64,000 nucleotides of DNA from Stutzerimonas kunmingensis (GTDB taxonomy: Bacteria; Pseudomonadota; Gammaproteobacteria; Pseudomonadales; Pseudomonadaceae). A program made the translations under genes and the position numbers. Under the pieces are notes generated by a model that worked only from the letters and a program-made list of their open reading frames with translations, was not told where the DNA came from and made no database searches. The stretch spans positions 3,038,001 through 3,102,000 of the forward strand of contig NZ_CP090366.1 in assembly GCF_021432085.1 (NCBI RefSeq). The letters are read 5' to 3'. Of the stretch, positions 55,077 to 64,000 are shown piece after piece; positions within the stretch are counted from its first letter, which is position 1; every line of letters begins with the position of its first letter.

Positions 55077-56768
55077 TTATGCCTCAGCCTGCCAGGCGAA
55101 CTCCACGCTCAGCCCGCGCCCATCCGACTGCCAGTCGAATCGGTCGCTCAACTGGCGCACCAGATGTAAGCCGCGCCCACTGAAGCGGTCGCTGCCAAAC
55201 TGCGCCTGCAACGCGCGCGACACGTCGAAGCCCGAGCCGCTGTCGCTGATGCCGATGCGCAGGCGCCCTCCATGCGGGGAGGTCTTGATGTTCAGCTGCA
55301 GATGCACATGACCGTCGACCAACGCCTGCAGGCGTTGTTGGCGTAAGTCGTAGTAATGCTTGAAACCGTCGGCATCACACTTGAGGCTCGAATCGAGTCC
55401 GAGCACGCCATGCTCCAGGGCATTGGAATAGAGCTCGCCCAACACGGTGTAGATCTCACCGACACGCGAGCGCAACTGATTGACCTGCAGCAGGATCTGC
55501 AGCAACGAAGGCAATGGATTGCCGCTGCGCAGGCTGTCGGCACGCAGCTCGAGCCGAATCGACCAGTCCATCGGCCGTGAGCGGTGCGCGGTGGCCGGGG
55601 CAATCGACGGCATCGTGATCACCTCCGGGCTGACCACGACCTCGACCAGGCTCAGGTCGTCGTGCTGCTGGCCGTGGAAATCCAGCAGCGCCTGCTCGAT
55701 CTCGCCGAACAGCCGTGCCGGATCGTCGTTGGCGTCCAGAGTGGCTAGCAGGCGCTGTTCGCCGAACAGCTCGTCATTGGCATTGCGGCTCTCGACCACG
55801 CCGTCGGACAGCAGCAACAGCCGGTCGCCGGGGGCCAAGGGGTAATGCTCGAACTTGTTGTCCAGCGCCGCCGGGGAGACGACGCCGAGCGGCAGGTGAC
55901 GGGACACCAGCGCCGTGCGCCGACCATCCGCGCCGATCAGGTAGCCATCCGGCAACCCGCCATTCCACACCCGCAGACTGCCCTGCTTGGGATCGATATC
56001 GAGCAGCGTCGCGCAGCAGAACATTTCCACCGGGAGGATCTGTTTGAGCTTGGCATTCATCTCTCGAAGGATGTCGGTGCTCGAATAGCCTTTCGCCGCC
56101 ATCCCGTAAAAGGTTTCCGCCAGCGGCATGGCCCCGATCGCGGCGGGCAGCCCGTGGCCGGTGAAATCTCCGAGCAGGACAAACATCTGCCCCGCCGGGG
56201 CCTGCGCCGCCAGCAGCAGGTCGCCGTTGAACAGCGCCTGCGGCGACTGGCGGAAGCGGATGGTGGGCGCGCTCAGGCAACCAGCATGTGCGACTTTGTC
56301 GAAGATCGCCTTGGCAGCCCGATGTTCGTCGAGCAGCTGCTGATTGCGCCTGGCGATCAGGTCGCGCTGCTCGAGCACGGTCGCCTGCAGGCGGCGCAGA
56401 CGATGCATGGCCTGAATCTTGGCTTCGAGAATGATCGGGTTGTAAGGCTTGGCGATGAAGTCGTCGCCGCCAGCCTCGAGGCAGCTGACCAGCGCTTCGT
56501 GCTCGGTCAGCGAGGTGAGAAAGATGATCGGGACCAGCTCATCGCCGGCCAGTTGCTTGATGCGCCGCGCCGCCTCGAAGCCGTCCATCACCGGCATCAG
56601 CGCGTCCATCAGCACCAGCTGCGGCCGCTCCTCCTGAAACAGCTCGACCGCCTCCTGCCCATCGGCTGCCGTCAGCACCCGGTGGCCCTGCTTGGCAACG
56701 ATGGTGGAAAGCAGCATCCGATCGACCGGGCTGTCCTCGGCGATCAGGATCGACAGCCGCATGGGCAT
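55077..56768 (-). CDS. hsbR: HsbR-like response regulator with PP2C phosphatase and kinase domains
   Basis: Three-domain protein of 563 aa. An N-terminal receiver (Asp55 in LVLMDALMPVMDG) is followed by a SpoIIE/PP2C-type phosphatase (about 165-385; LLGDFTGHGLPAAIGAMPLAETF, LLLLSDGVVESRN). The C-terminal GHKL anti-sigma-type kinase domain has N-box YSNALEHGVL and DSGSGFDVSRALQ. This is the HsbR arrangement, able to phosphorylate and dephosphorylate the antagonist HsbA. The ATG is 1 bp after the hsbA stop. Confidence 0.9.
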   Translation of the reverse strand: MPMRLSILIAEDSPVDRMLLSTIVAKQGHRVLTAADGQEAVELFQEERPQLVLMDALMPVMDGFEAARRIKQLAGDELVPIIFLTSLTEHEALVSCLEAGGDDFIAKPYNPIILEAKIQAMHRLRRLQATVLEQRDLIARRNQQLLDEHRAAKAIFDKVAHAGCLSAPTIRFRQSPQALFNGDLLLAAQAPAGQMFVLLGDFTGHGLPAAIGAMPLAETFYGMAAKGYSSTDILREMNAKLKQILPVEMFCCATLLDIDPKQGSLRVWNGGLPDGYLIGADGRRTALVSRHLPLGVVSPAALDNKFEHYPLAPGDRLLLLSDGVVESRNANDELFGEQRLLATLDANDDPARLFGEIEQALLDFHGQQHDDLSLVEVVVSPEVITMPSIAPATAHRSRPMDWSIRLELRADSLRSGNPLPSLLQILLQVNQLRSRVGEIYTVLGELYSNALEHGVLGLDSSLKCDADGFKHYYDLRQQRLQALVDGHVHLQLNIKTSPHGGRLRIGISDSGSGFDVSRALQAQFGSDRFSGRGLHLVRQLSDRFDWQSDGRGLSVEFAWQAEA

Positions 56769-56769
56769 G

Positions 56770-57075
56770 TCAGGCGATCACGAATAATTGTTCGAAATTC
56801 GACACCGACAGGATCTTGCGCACGTCGCCGTTGCAGTTGAGCAGGCGGATGTCCGCCTCGTCGCCACCGGCGTGATCGCGCAACAAGAGCAGCATGCCCA
56901 GCGCCGAACTGTCCATGTAAGTGGTGCCTTGCAGATTGACCACATAACGCTGCGGATTCACGTCCTGACGTTGGTAAGCATCACGGAAGGCCTGATGCGC
57001 ATTGAAGTCGAAGCGTCCGCTGATGGATATGGTCAACTCCTGGCCATCCGTCGAAGGCTGCGAGGTAATGGTCAT
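56770..57075 (-). CDS. hsbA: HsbA-like STAS anti-sigma factor antagonist
   Basis: STAS-domain protein of 101 aa with the phospho-acceptor region NLQGTTYMDSSALGMLLLL (serine in MDSSALG). In P. aeruginosa HsbA binds FlgM when unphosphorylated, freeing sigma28, and a diguanylate cyclase when phosphorylated. The start MTITSQPSTDG at 57075 is chosen; the longer frame has no family match. The 237-bp stretch upstream (57076-57312) to fliJ shows no convincing gene or promoter. Confidence 0.87.
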   Translation of the reverse strand: MTITSQPSTDGQELTISISGRFDFNAHQAFRDAYQRQDVNPQRYVVNLQGTTYMDSSALGMLLLLRDHAGGDEADIRLLNCNGDVRKILSVSNFEQLFVIA

Positions 57076-57312
57076 GTGGCACTCCTGATCCGGTACGTCT
57101 TGAAAGCGGCTTGCGAGCAGCCGTCGCGATAAGCGAAATGAACAGCCGTGTACCGGCTGAAAGGCGGCCATCCGGTTCTGAGACTTATCCTCGGAAGAGC
57201 CAGATGGCAGCGGAAACGATCTGTTGGCGGTCGCCGCGCTGAAACGCGGTCAAGATTTATCATTCAAGCAGCGGTACGGCAAGCACGAATCCGGCCTGAG
57301 ACCGTGGCTGGA

Positions 57313-57765
57313 TCACTGCTCACGCGTTCTCCCGGACAGCCGCTGGGCGTACTCGTCGAGCAACTTCTGCTCGCGCTTGTCCGCCGCGATCCGCGCCTCC
57401 TTCTGATAGCTTTCGACCAGCTTGCTCAGGCCTTCGACACGCGCATGGCGCTGGTGCCACTGCTGGCGCAGCTTCTTCAGATTGTCGCGGTACCAGTTGA
57501 CGCTGCGCTGCTGCTGCCCAATGGCCGACTCCAGCTGCGACAGGAAGCGCTGGTAATTCATCAGCCACTGCCCCGAGACGCCCTGACTGCCCTGCTGCAT
57601 CCATTGCTGCTGGTAGTCGCTGAAGTACTGTTCCAGTTCACCGAGCTTGGCCTCGGCCTGATTCAGCTGAGTCTGGCCCTGTCCCAGCAGTCGCGCGGCC
57701 TCCTGCTCGGCCTTTTCGGCCATCTCGATGACCGGCGCCAGGCGCGCCGCCCGACTGGCCGCCAT
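57313..57765 (-). CDS. fliJ: flagellar export chaperone FliJ
   Basis: Coiled-coil protein of 150 aa (two long antiparallel helices; RLAPVIEMAEKAEQEAARLLGQGQTQ... and EGLSKLVESYQKEARIAADKREQKLLDEYAQRL). FliJ acts like the gamma stalk of the FliI ATPase and cycles export chaperones. It is 3 bp after the fliI stop and ends the fliE-J operon. Confidence 0.93.
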   Translation of the reverse strand: MAASRAARLAPVIEMAEKAEQEAARLLGQGQTQLNQAEAKLGELEQYFSDYQQQWMQQGSQGVSGQWLMNYQRFLSQLESAIGQQQRSVNWYRDNLKKLRQQWHQRHARVEGLSKLVESYQKEARIAADKREQKLLDEYAQRLSGRTREQ

Positions 57766-57768
57766 CGG

Positions 57769-59127
57769 TTAGCCTCCCTGCCGTGGATTGAACACAGCTG
57801 CGAGTTGCGCGGCGCTGCGCGTCAGGTCCTCGCTTTCATCGAGGCCCTGACGCAGGTAACTGACCATCTCGGCCTGGCGCGCGATGGCCATATCCGTTTC
57901 CGGATCGCCGCCTGGCACATAGGCGCCGACACTGATCAGGTCGCGGCTCTGCTGGTAGCGCGACCAGAGCTGCTTGAAACGCTGCGACGCACGCACATGT
58001 TCGGCGCTCACCACCTGCGGCATGACCCGACTGATGGAGGCTTCGATGTCGATAGCCGGATAGTGGCCTTCTTCGGCCAGACGGCGCGACAGCACGATGT
58101 GGCCGTCGAGCACACCGCGAGCGGCATCGGCGATCGGGTCCTGCTGGTCGTCACCTTCGGAGAGCACGGTGTAGAACGCCGTGATCGAGCCGCCGCCCTG
58201 CTCGGCATTACCGGCGCGCTCGACCAGACTCGGCAGCTTGGCGAACACCGACGGCGGATAGCCCTTGGTCGCTGGCGGCTCGCCGATGGCCAGGGCGATC
58301 TCGCGCTGGGCCTGGGCATAGCGCGTCAGCGAATCCATCAGCAGCAACACGTTCTTGCCCTGATCGCGGAAGTACTCCGCAATACGCGTGCAGTACTGCG
58401 CGGCGCGCAAGCGCATGAGCGGCGCCTCGTCAGCGGGCGATGCCACCACCACGGAGCGCTTGATGCTTTCCTCGCCGAGGATGTTCTCGATGAATTCCTT
58501 GACCTCTCGCCCCCGCTCGCCGATCAGGCCGACGACGATGATGTCGGCCTCGGTGAAGCGGGTCATCATGCCCAGCAGCACCGACTTGCCGACACCGGTG
58601 CCGGCAAATAGGCCTAGGCGCTGACCGCGACCGACGGTCAGCAAGCCATTGATACTGCGGATGCCGACATCCAGCGGTTCGCTGATGGGGTGGCGCTTGA
58701 GCGGGTTGATAACGGGGCCGTCCATCGGCACCCAATCCTCCGCTCTCATGCCGCCCTTGCCGTCCAGTGCACGCCCTGCGCCATCCAGCACGCGGCCGAG
58801 CATGGACATGCCCATGGGCAGCCGTCCGGTATTGACCAGCGGCACGACCCGCGCGCCCGGCGCGATGCCGGCAAGGCTGCCGACAGGCATCAGATACAGC
58901 TTGCCGCTGGAAAAGCCCATCACCTCGGCCTCGACCTCAGTGGGGTGATAACTGTCGTCGTTGATCACCAGGCAGCGACTGCCAACGGCTGCGCGCAGCC
59001 CTTCAGCCTCCAGCGTCAGACCGACCATGCGCAGCAGGCGCCCTTCGAGCATGGGCTGGCTGGGCAGTTTGATCGCTTCGCCATAGGCTTCGAATCGCTT
59101 GGCGAAACTGGTTCGCTCAAGGCGCAT
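57769..59127 (-). CDS. fliI: flagellum-specific ATPase FliI
   Basis: F1-beta-like ATPase of 452 aa with Walker [17 protein letters not shown], Walker [37 protein letters not shown] and the RNEVFA-like EYFRDQG region. It drives release of export substrates from chaperones. It overlaps fliH by 11 bp. Confidence 0.97.
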   Translation of the reverse strand: MRLERTSFAKRFEAYGEAIKLPSQPMLEGRLLRMVGLTLEAEGLRAAVGSRCLVINDDSYHPTEVEAEVMGFSSGKLYLMPVGSLAGIAPGARVVPLVNTGRLPMGMSMLGRVLDGAGRALDGKGGMRAEDWVPMDGPVINPLKRHPISEPLDVGIRSINGLLTVGRGQRLGLFAGTGVGKSVLLGMMTRFTEADIIVVGLIGERGREVKEFIENILGEESIKRSVVVASPADEAPLMRLRAAQYCTRIAEYFRDQGKNVLLLMDSLTRYAQAQREIALAIGEPPATKGYPPSVFAKLPSLVERAGNAEQGGGSITAFYTVLSEGDDQQDPIADAARGVLDGHIVLSRRLAEEGHYPAIDIEASISRVMPQVVSAEHVRASQRFKQLWSRYQQSRDLISVGAYVPGGDPETDMAIARQAEMVSYLRQGLDESEDLTRSAAQLAAVFNPRQGG

Positions 59128-59893
59128 CGGGCATGTCCAGATCGATGGTCAGATCGGCGGCAGGAGGACGGGTGGCATTCTCGCGCTGCTGTTCGAACAG
59201 TTGTTTGATGGCCTGGGTGAGACGCGTCTCGATGCTCGCATCGATGCGACTGTGCTCGGTTTCGATATGACAGCCACCAGGCAGCAGGCTGCTGTCCTCG
59301 AGAATTCGCCAGCTTTCCTCGTGCCGCTCGCGCAGCGCCTTGATCAGCTCGAAGTCCTGCGGATTGACGTGGATTCGCACATTGCTGGCGCCCATTGGCA
59401 GCAACTTCAGCGCCTCACGCAGCACCTGACGGATCTGGCTGGAATCGATCAGAAGATCACGCTGGATCACTTCGCGCGCCATGTGACTGACCAGGGTCGC
59501 CATGGCGTGCTCGAGATTGCGATCCTGATCGGCAATCGGCTCGAGCAACTGACCCATCAGCTGCTCAAGGTTTTCCAGCCGCGGCGCCAACGCGGCCTCG
59601 GCCTCCTGCCGCGCCTTGAGCTGGCCGGCATGGAAACCATCTTTCTCGCCGGTGGCGAAACCTTCGTTGTATGCCTGCTGGCGGATCGCTTCGAGTTCGT
59701 CGAGCGTCAGCGGTTTGACTTCCTCGACCGGGACGTCCTCGCTTCGCGCCAGCTCTTCGGCGGGCTCTTCCACGACCCCTGCTGCCGGCAACTCGTCTTC
59801 TTCGCCCTGCGGGTCGAAGCTGGGCAGCGACCAGCGATCGAACAGGCTGACGTCTTTCGCGCGTATGACGTCGCTGGGGTTGTCCTTGGCCAT
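59117..59893 (-). CDS. fliH: flagellar assembly protein FliH
   Basis: FliH of 258 aa. An acidic N-terminus, a helical region with the family GxxxG-like stretch ([23 protein letters not shown]) and a C-terminal domain related to the V-ATPase stator ([43 protein letters not shown]) are visible. It tethers FliI to the C-ring. It lies 19 bp after fliG. Confidence 0.94.
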   Translation of the reverse strand: MAKDNPSDVIRAKDVSLFDRWSLPSFDPQGEEDELPAAGVVEEPAEELARSEDVPVEEVKPLTLDELEAIRQQAYNEGFATGEKDGFHAGQLKARQEAEAALAPRLENLEQLMGQLLEPIADQDRNLEHAMATLVSHMAREVIQRDLLIDSSQIRQVLREALKLLPMGASNVRIHVNPQDFELIKALRERHEESWRILEDSSLLPGGCHIETEHSRIDASIETRLTQAIKQLFEQQRENATRPPAADLTIDLDMPDAP

Positions 59894-59912
59894 GTGTGGA
59901 ATTCGTACCTGG

Positions 59913-60929
59913 TTAGATCATCTCTTCGCCGCCCTTGGAGCCCAGGACGATTTCACCGGCCTCGGCCATGCGGCGAGCAATGGTAAGGATTTCCTTCTGC
60001 GCATTCTCGACATCGCTGACGCGCACCGGGCCCTTCGCCTCCAGGTCGTCACGCAGCAGCTCACCGGCGCGCTTGGACATGTTCTTGAAGACCTTTTCCT
60101 TGATGCCGTCGTCGGCGCCCTTGAGCGCCATCACCAGCACGTCGGAGGATACCTCACGCAGCAGCACCTGAATGCCGCGGTCGTCGACTTCGGCGAGGTT
60201 GTCGAAGACGAACATCAGGTCTTCGATCTGGCTCGACAGGTCCTCGTCCACATCGCGGATGGCATCCATCAGCTGGCCTTCGATGGAGCTGTCCAGGTAG
60301 TTCATGATGTCCGCCGCGCGCTTCACGCCGCCCAGACTGGCGCGGCTGGTGTTGGTGCTGCCGGAGAACTGCTTTTCCAGGATCAGGTTCAGCTCTTTCA
60401 GCGCAGCCGGCTGCACGGTATTGAGCGAGGACACGCGCAGGACGATGTCCAGGCGCACCTTGTGGTCGAAATGCGAGAGCACCTCGCCAGCCTGGTCCGG
60501 GTCGAGATAGGCCACCACGATGGCCTGGATCTGCGGGTGCTCGTAGCGGATCACATCCGCCACCGCACGCGGCTCCATCCATTTCAGGCTGTCCAGACCG
60601 CTGGTGTTGCCGCCCAGCAGAATGCGGTCGATCAGGCCGCCGGCCTTGTCCTCGCCGAGCGCCTGGGTAAGCATCTTGCGAATGTAACCGTCGGAGCCGA
60701 CGCCGAGGCTGGTCTGGTCGCCGACGATCTCGACGAACTCGCTCATTACCTGTTCGATCTGTGCCTTCTGCACGTTGCGCATCTGCGCCATGGCAGTACC
60801 GACGCGCTGCACCTCTTTCGGACCGAGGTGACGCAGGACCTGCGCAGCGTCGGTTTCACCCAGCGAGAGCAACAGGATGGCGGCCTTGTCGACCTTGTTG
60901 AGCTTGGCTTGAACTCGATTGTCATTCAT
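59913..60929 (-). CDS. fliG: flagellar motor switch protein FliG
   Basis: FliG of 338 aa. The N-terminal FliF-binding part begins LNKVDKAAILLLSLGETDAAQVLRHL, the middle domain includes the EHPQ motif (RYEHPQIQAIVVAYLDP), and the C-terminal torque helix carries charged residues (DVLVMALKGADDGIKEKVFKNMSKRAGELLRDDLEAKGPVRVSDVE). Its ATG overlaps the fliF stop by 8 bp. Confidence 0.97.
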   Translation of the reverse strand: MNDNRVQAKLNKVDKAAILLLSLGETDAAQVLRHLGPKEVQRVGTAMAQMRNVQKAQIEQVMSEFVEIVGDQTSLGVGSDGYIRKMLTQALGEDKAGGLIDRILLGGNTSGLDSLKWMEPRAVADVIRYEHPQIQAIVVAYLDPDQAGEVLSHFDHKVRLDIVLRVSSLNTVQPAALKELNLILEKQFSGSTNTSRASLGGVKRAADIMNYLDSSIEGQLMDAIRDVDEDLSSQIEDLMFVFDNLAEVDDRGIQVLLREVSSDVLVMALKGADDGIKEKVFKNMSKRAGELLRDDLEAKGPVRVSDVENAQKEILTIARRMAEAGEIVLGSKGGEEMI

Positions 60930-62703
60930 CGGCGTTGATCCACTCTTTCACCACCTGGGCTACCCGTCCCGGGTCATCGGCCACAAGGTTCTTGATCGCG
61001 TTCAGCTGGGCTTCATATCCCTCGCTGGGGCTCGGCAGCAGAATGTTCTGCGGGCCGCTCAGGCTGACCCGGTCACTGGCCAGGCCGGAGTCCAGTCCAT
61101 CATCGTCACCCAGTTCGCCCGGACCGCTGGCAACCTGCAGTTCCTTGCCGCTGGACGGATTGGTGAGGCTCTTGAGCACCGGACGCAGCACACCGAACAC
61201 CAGCACCAGGATGAACAGCACGCCGAGGACCTGCTTGACCACATCCCAGAACCACGGTTGCGAGTAGAACGGTATCTCTTCGAAGGTCTCACCGGCGCTG
61301 TCGGCGACGAACGCGGTGTTGATCACGCTGACGCTGTCGCCGCGGCTGGCATCGAAACCCACCGCGTCTTGCACCAGCCGGGTGAAGCGCGCCAGATCAT
61401 CGGCGTTCCACGGTACGCGAACCATCTCGCCGGCCGCATTGAGCGTCATCTGATCGTCGACCACTACTGCCACCGAGAGCCGGCGCAGGCGACCCTGCTG
61501 CTGCTTGGTATAGCTGATCGAGCGATCGAGTTCGTAGTTGCGCGTAGCCTGCTCACGCTTGTCGGCCGGATAAGGCGCCAGCATCGGCTGACCGGTCACG
61601 GGATCCATGACCTGCTGACCATTGGCATCGAGCAGAGGCTGACCAGGAGCCACGGCACCCGCGGCGGCTGCGGCCTGATTGGCCTGCTCGGGCGCGGTCG
61701 CCGGGCCAGGAGGCTGATTGCTCAGGGCGCCCGGCACGCCTTGCGGCGGCAGGCTGCTCTGGCGCTGCTCATTGACGCTCTGTTCGCTGCGCAACGCCGG
61801 CTGATCGGGGTTGAAGGTTTCCGAGGTTGATTCGACGGCGCTGAAATCCACGTCCGCGGAGACTTCGGCCTTGTAGCGGCCACTGCCCAGCACCGGCTGC
61901 AGAATGTTGTGCACGCGCTGGGTGTAGAGGCCTTCCATGCGGCGGCTGTAGTCGAACTGCTTGCCGGCCATGCTCAGCTCGGTCAGTTCCTGCTGATCGG
62001 ACAGCAGGTTGCCCTTCTGATCCACCACGGTGATCTGCGATTTGCCCAGTTCCGGCACGCTGGTGGCGACGAGGTTGATGATCGCCATCACCTGGCTCGG
62101 CTCCAGCGCGCGGCCCGGGTAAAGCTCCACCAGTACCGAGGCACTGGGCTTGCGCTCGTCGCGAACGAACACCGAGCTCTTCGGGATCGCCAGGTGCACA
62201 CGGGCGCCCTTGACGTTGTTCAGGCTGGAAATGGTGCGGCCCAGTTCGCCCTCGAGGCCACGGCGATAACGGGTCGCCTCCATGAACTGGCTGGTACCCA
62301 GCCCCTGTTCCTTGTCGAGGATTTCGAAACCGATGTTGCTGTCGGCCGGCGCGATACCCGCACCGGCGAGCTTGAGACGTGCGCGAGCAAGATCATCCGC
62401 CTTGACCAGCAGAGCGCCGGAGTTCGGTTCGACGGTATAGGCGATATCCGCAGCGGCGAGGGTTTCCATCACCTGATTGGCATCCATCCCCGCCAGGCTG
62501 CCGAGCAGCGGACGATAATCGGGCTGCTGCGACCAGAGCACCACGGCAAAACCGATCGCCACGCTGGCCGCCAGCCCGACCAACAGGCCGACCTGCCGCA
62601 GCATGGACATATCCGAAAGGTTTTCCAGAAAGGACAAGCCCAGCAGGGGCTTCCTGACACCCTCGGGAGTAGCCGGCACCGGAACGTTCACCGCTTCAGC
62701 CAT
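60922..62703 (-). CDS. fliF: flagellar MS-ring protein FliF
   Basis: FliF of 593 aa with two membrane helices (about residues 34-52, LVGLAASVAIGFAVVLW; and about 480-500, VVKQVLGVLFILVLVFGVL). Periplasmic ring-building domains include GTSQFMEATRYRRGLEGELGRTISSLNNVKGARVHLAIPK. The C-terminal tail binds FliG (VADDPGRVAQVVKEWINADE). It is 13 bp after fliE. Confidence 0.97.
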   Translation of the reverse strand: MAEAVNVPVPATPEGVRKPLLGLSFLENLSDMSMLRQVGLLVGLAASVAIGFAVVLWSQQPDYRPLLGSLAGMDANQVMETLAAADIAYTVEPNSGALLVKADDLARARLKLAGAGIAPADSNIGFEILDKEQGLGTSQFMEATRYRRGLEGELGRTISSLNNVKGARVHLAIPKSSVFVRDERKPSASVLVELYPGRALEPSQVMAIINLVATSVPELGKSQITVVDQKGNLLSDQQELTELSMAGKQFDYSRRMEGLYTQRVHNILQPVLGSGRYKAEVSADVDFSAVESTSETFNPDQPALRSEQSVNEQRQSSLPPQGVPGALSNQPPGPATAPEQANQAAAAAGAVAPGQPLLDANGQQVMDPVTGQPMLAPYPADKREQATRNYELDRSISYTKQQQGRLRRLSVAVVVDDQMTLNAAGEMVRVPWNADDLARFTRLVQDAVGFDASRGDSVSVINTAFVADSAGETFEEIPFYSQPWFWDVVKQVLGVLFILVLVFGVLRPVLKSLTNPSSGKELQVASGPGELGDDDGLDSGLASDRVSLSGPQNILLPSPSEGYEAQLNAIKNLVADDPGRVAQVVKEWINADE

Positions 62704-62716
62704 GATTCAATCCGCC

Positions 62717-63046
62717 TCACACCGGCATCTGCATGATGTCTTGATAAGCCTGAACCAGTTTGTTGCGCACCTGGGTCATGGCTTGAAAGGAAACGCTTGC
62801 CTTCTGGGAGGCGATCATCACTTCGGTCAGGTCGACACCGCCCTGCCCCATCTCGAAGGCAGATGACAGCTGGCTCGAAACCTGCTGGGTTTCGTGCACT
62901 TTATTCACCGCCTGGCCAAGCATGTCGGAGAAGCTCGGAGCGCCGACCTCCTGGGTCTTGACCTCCGGCTTGGCGCGCGCCATTGCATCGGTCTGCATGG
63001 CCCGCATTTCCAGCATCAAGCGATTGAATTGAACACCCTGACTCAT
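62717..63046 (-). CDS. fliE: flagellar hook-basal body complex protein FliE
   Basis: FliE of 109 aa, the first gene of the fliEFGHIJ operon. The C-terminal half is the family core ([37 protein letters not shown]). It joins the MS ring to the rod and export gate. It has a perfect sigma54 box 58 bp upstream. Confidence 0.97.
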   Translation of the reverse strand: MSQGVQFNRLMLEMRAMQTDAMARAKPEVKTQEVGAPSFSDMLGQAVNKVHETQQVSSQLSSAFEMGQGGVDLTEVMIASQKASVSFQAMTQVRNKLVQAYQDIMQMPV

Positions 63047-63103
63047 CTAATCCTCCAACAGCCGCGGTTTTTTTGACGCATCGCGGCAGGCAAAGACTAG
63101 ATA

Positions 63104-63118
63104 GCAACAAGGGTGCCA
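63104..63118 (-). promoter_or_regulatory. sigma54 promoter of fliE
   Basis: On the minus strand TGGCACCCTTGTTGC has perfect -24 and -12 boxes with correct spacing, 58 bp before the fliE ATG. The rest of the 246 bp between fliE and the BenE-type gene shows nothing clear. Confidence 0.9.
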
Positions 63119-63292
63119 GATCGAATACCAGCGGCCAGGCGCGGCGATGACCTGCACTCACGCCCGTCGCAACTGTTACGTCCAATACGCGAGCGGCTGT
63201 ACCGCGACGCTACCCGAGCACGGCCAATAGGCTTTGTACGATAGCCTGCCGCAGCCGCGCGACGTCATACCTTGCACAAGTAGAAGTCAGCA

Positions 63293-64000
63293 ATGAACGA
63301 AATCAGCCGTACCGCCCTGCGCCCCCTCAGTGATAGCTCGCCTTCGACCGTCGTCGCCGGCTTCATCGCCATGCTCACCGGCTATACCAGCTCGCTGGTG
63401 CTGATGTTCCAGGCCGGCCAGGCAGCAGGCCTGAGCACGGCGCAGATCTCTTCGTGGATCTGGGCACTGTCGGTCGGCATGGCGATCTGCAGCATCGGCC
63501 TGTCGCTGCGCTATCGCACGCCGGTGGTAGTTGCCTGGTCGACGCCCGGCGCGGCCCTGTTGATCACCAGTCTGCCCGGCGTGCCGTACGCCGAAGCCAT
63601 CGGCGCCTTCATCTTCGCCTCGGCGCTGATTGCCCTGTGCGGCCTGACTGGAAGCTTCGATCGGCTGATGCGGCGAGTACCGGCATCGCTGGCTGCCGCG
63701 CTGCTGGCGGGCGTGCTGTTCAATATCGGAAGCGAGATTTTCCGTGCCGTCGAGGTTCAGCCGGTGCTGGTGCTCGGCATGTTCTTCAGCTACCTGCTGG
63801 CCAAGCGAATGCAGCCCCGCTACGCCGTGCTCGCTGCGCTGCTGGTCGGCTGCCTGATCGCCGGTATTTCCGGCCTGCTGGACTTCCAGCGCTTCAGCCT
63901 GCAGGTCGCGGTGCCGGTGTGGACTACACCGGCGTTTTCCCTCGCGGCGATCTTCAGTATCGGCATCCCGCTGTTCGTCATCGCCATGGCTTCGCAGAAC
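63293..64000 (+). CDS. benE: BenE-family benzoate/H+ symporter (5' part)
   Basis: The first 236 codons of a polytopic inner-membrane transporter, cut by the window edge. Segments STVVAGFIAMLTGYTSSLVLMFQAGQAAGL and VVVAWSTPGAALLITSLPGV are typical of BenE, which imports benzoate. At least seven hydrophobic segments are visible. The ATG at 63293 follows a moderate upstream AG-rich stretch. It is divergent from fliE and unrelated to the flagellar genes. Confidence 0.88.
   Translation, partial: MNEISRTALRPLSDSSPSTVVAGFIAMLTGYTSSLVLMFQAGQAAGLSTAQISSWIWALSVGMAICSIGLSLRYRTPVVVAWSTPGAALLITSLPGVPYAEAIGAFIFASALIALCGLTGSFDRLMRRVPASLAAALLAGVLFNIGSEIFRAVEVQPVLVLGMFFSYLLAKRMQPRYAVLAALLVGCLIAGISGLLDFQRFSLQVAVPVWTTPAFSLAAIFSIGIPLFVIAMASQN

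Noticed and set aside
57085-57110. Sigma54-like GG-N10-GC pattern upstream of hsbA
   Set aside because: Spacing is present by chance, but the -12 box is AAGC and the -24 box does not match.
57148-58611. 487-aa plus-strand ORF opposite fliJ and fliI
   Set aside because: Shadow; the minus strand encodes standard FliJ and FliI.

Overview
The window is a high-GC gammaproteobacterial chromosome segment. Gene content and order (fleQ-fleS-fleR, fleN, the HptB/HsbR/HsbA proteins, motC/motD, ccmA-I beside the che/mot block) point to Pseudomonas sensu lato. Protein style and GC level suggest the Stutzerimonas (P. stutzeri) group, but this is inference from memory of the families, not a database match. 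I see no insertion sequence, prophage or CRISPR array.

Region 1 (1-9.4 kb): a MacAB-like ABC export system (cut at the left edge) is followed by a sulfide/persulfide module. A plus-strand operon encodes an ETHE1-type persulfide dioxygenase, a DUF442-SQR fusion, a SulP transporter and a rhodanese. A minus-strand operon encodes a BigR/SqrR-type two-cysteine ArsR repressor, two YeeE/YedE sulfur-transport halves and a DUF2892 membrane protein. The two operons converge on a shared bidirectional terminator. A perfect 9+6+9 bp palindrome lies just upstream of bigR. A CsoR-family regulator with a non-canonical cysteine pair follows.

Region 2 (9.5-17.6 kb): a tRNA-Glu/tRNA-Gly operon with a clear sigma70 promoter, then housekeeping and stress genes: GST, a DUF815 ATPase, msrB-gpx, alaA, htpX, a DUF2959 lipoprotein, tpm, and two genes I do not recognise.

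Region 3 (17.7-22.6 kb): the flagellar regulators fliT, fleQ, fleS and fleR, all minus strand, with a terminator and a sigma54-type promoter between fleQ and fleS.

Region 4 (22.7-30.2 kb): a short proline-rich lipoprotein and the complete cytochrome c maturation operon ccmABCDEFGHI, including a 58-aa CcmD.

Region 5 (30.3-44.7 kb): a second FliK-like protein and an FlhB C-domain paralogue on the plus strand. Facing them are a secreted rhodanese, DUF2802, cheW, parP, parC, motD, motC, cheB, cheA, cheZ, cheY, fliA, fleN and flhF.

Region 6 (44.7-63 kb): flhA, a plus-strand sodC, then flhB, fliRQPONML, fliK, hptB-hsbR-hsbA and fliJIHGFE. Sigma54 -24/-12 elements precede fliE, fliK, fliL, flhA and fleS, consistent with FleQ control of the class II/III flagellar genes. 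The right edge holds the start of a BenE-family transporter.

Together the window makes most of a polar flagellum (export gate, basal body, switch, hook-length control), its chemotaxis array and polar positioning factors, its regulators, the c-type cytochrome assembly line and a sulfide-detoxification module. Two points stand out. CheA carries three near-identical 22-residue repeats, plus a degenerate fourth, that resemble the CheY-binding tail of CheZ. The fliT-fleQSR block lies about 40 kb from fliE, although in P. aeruginosa the two are adjacent.
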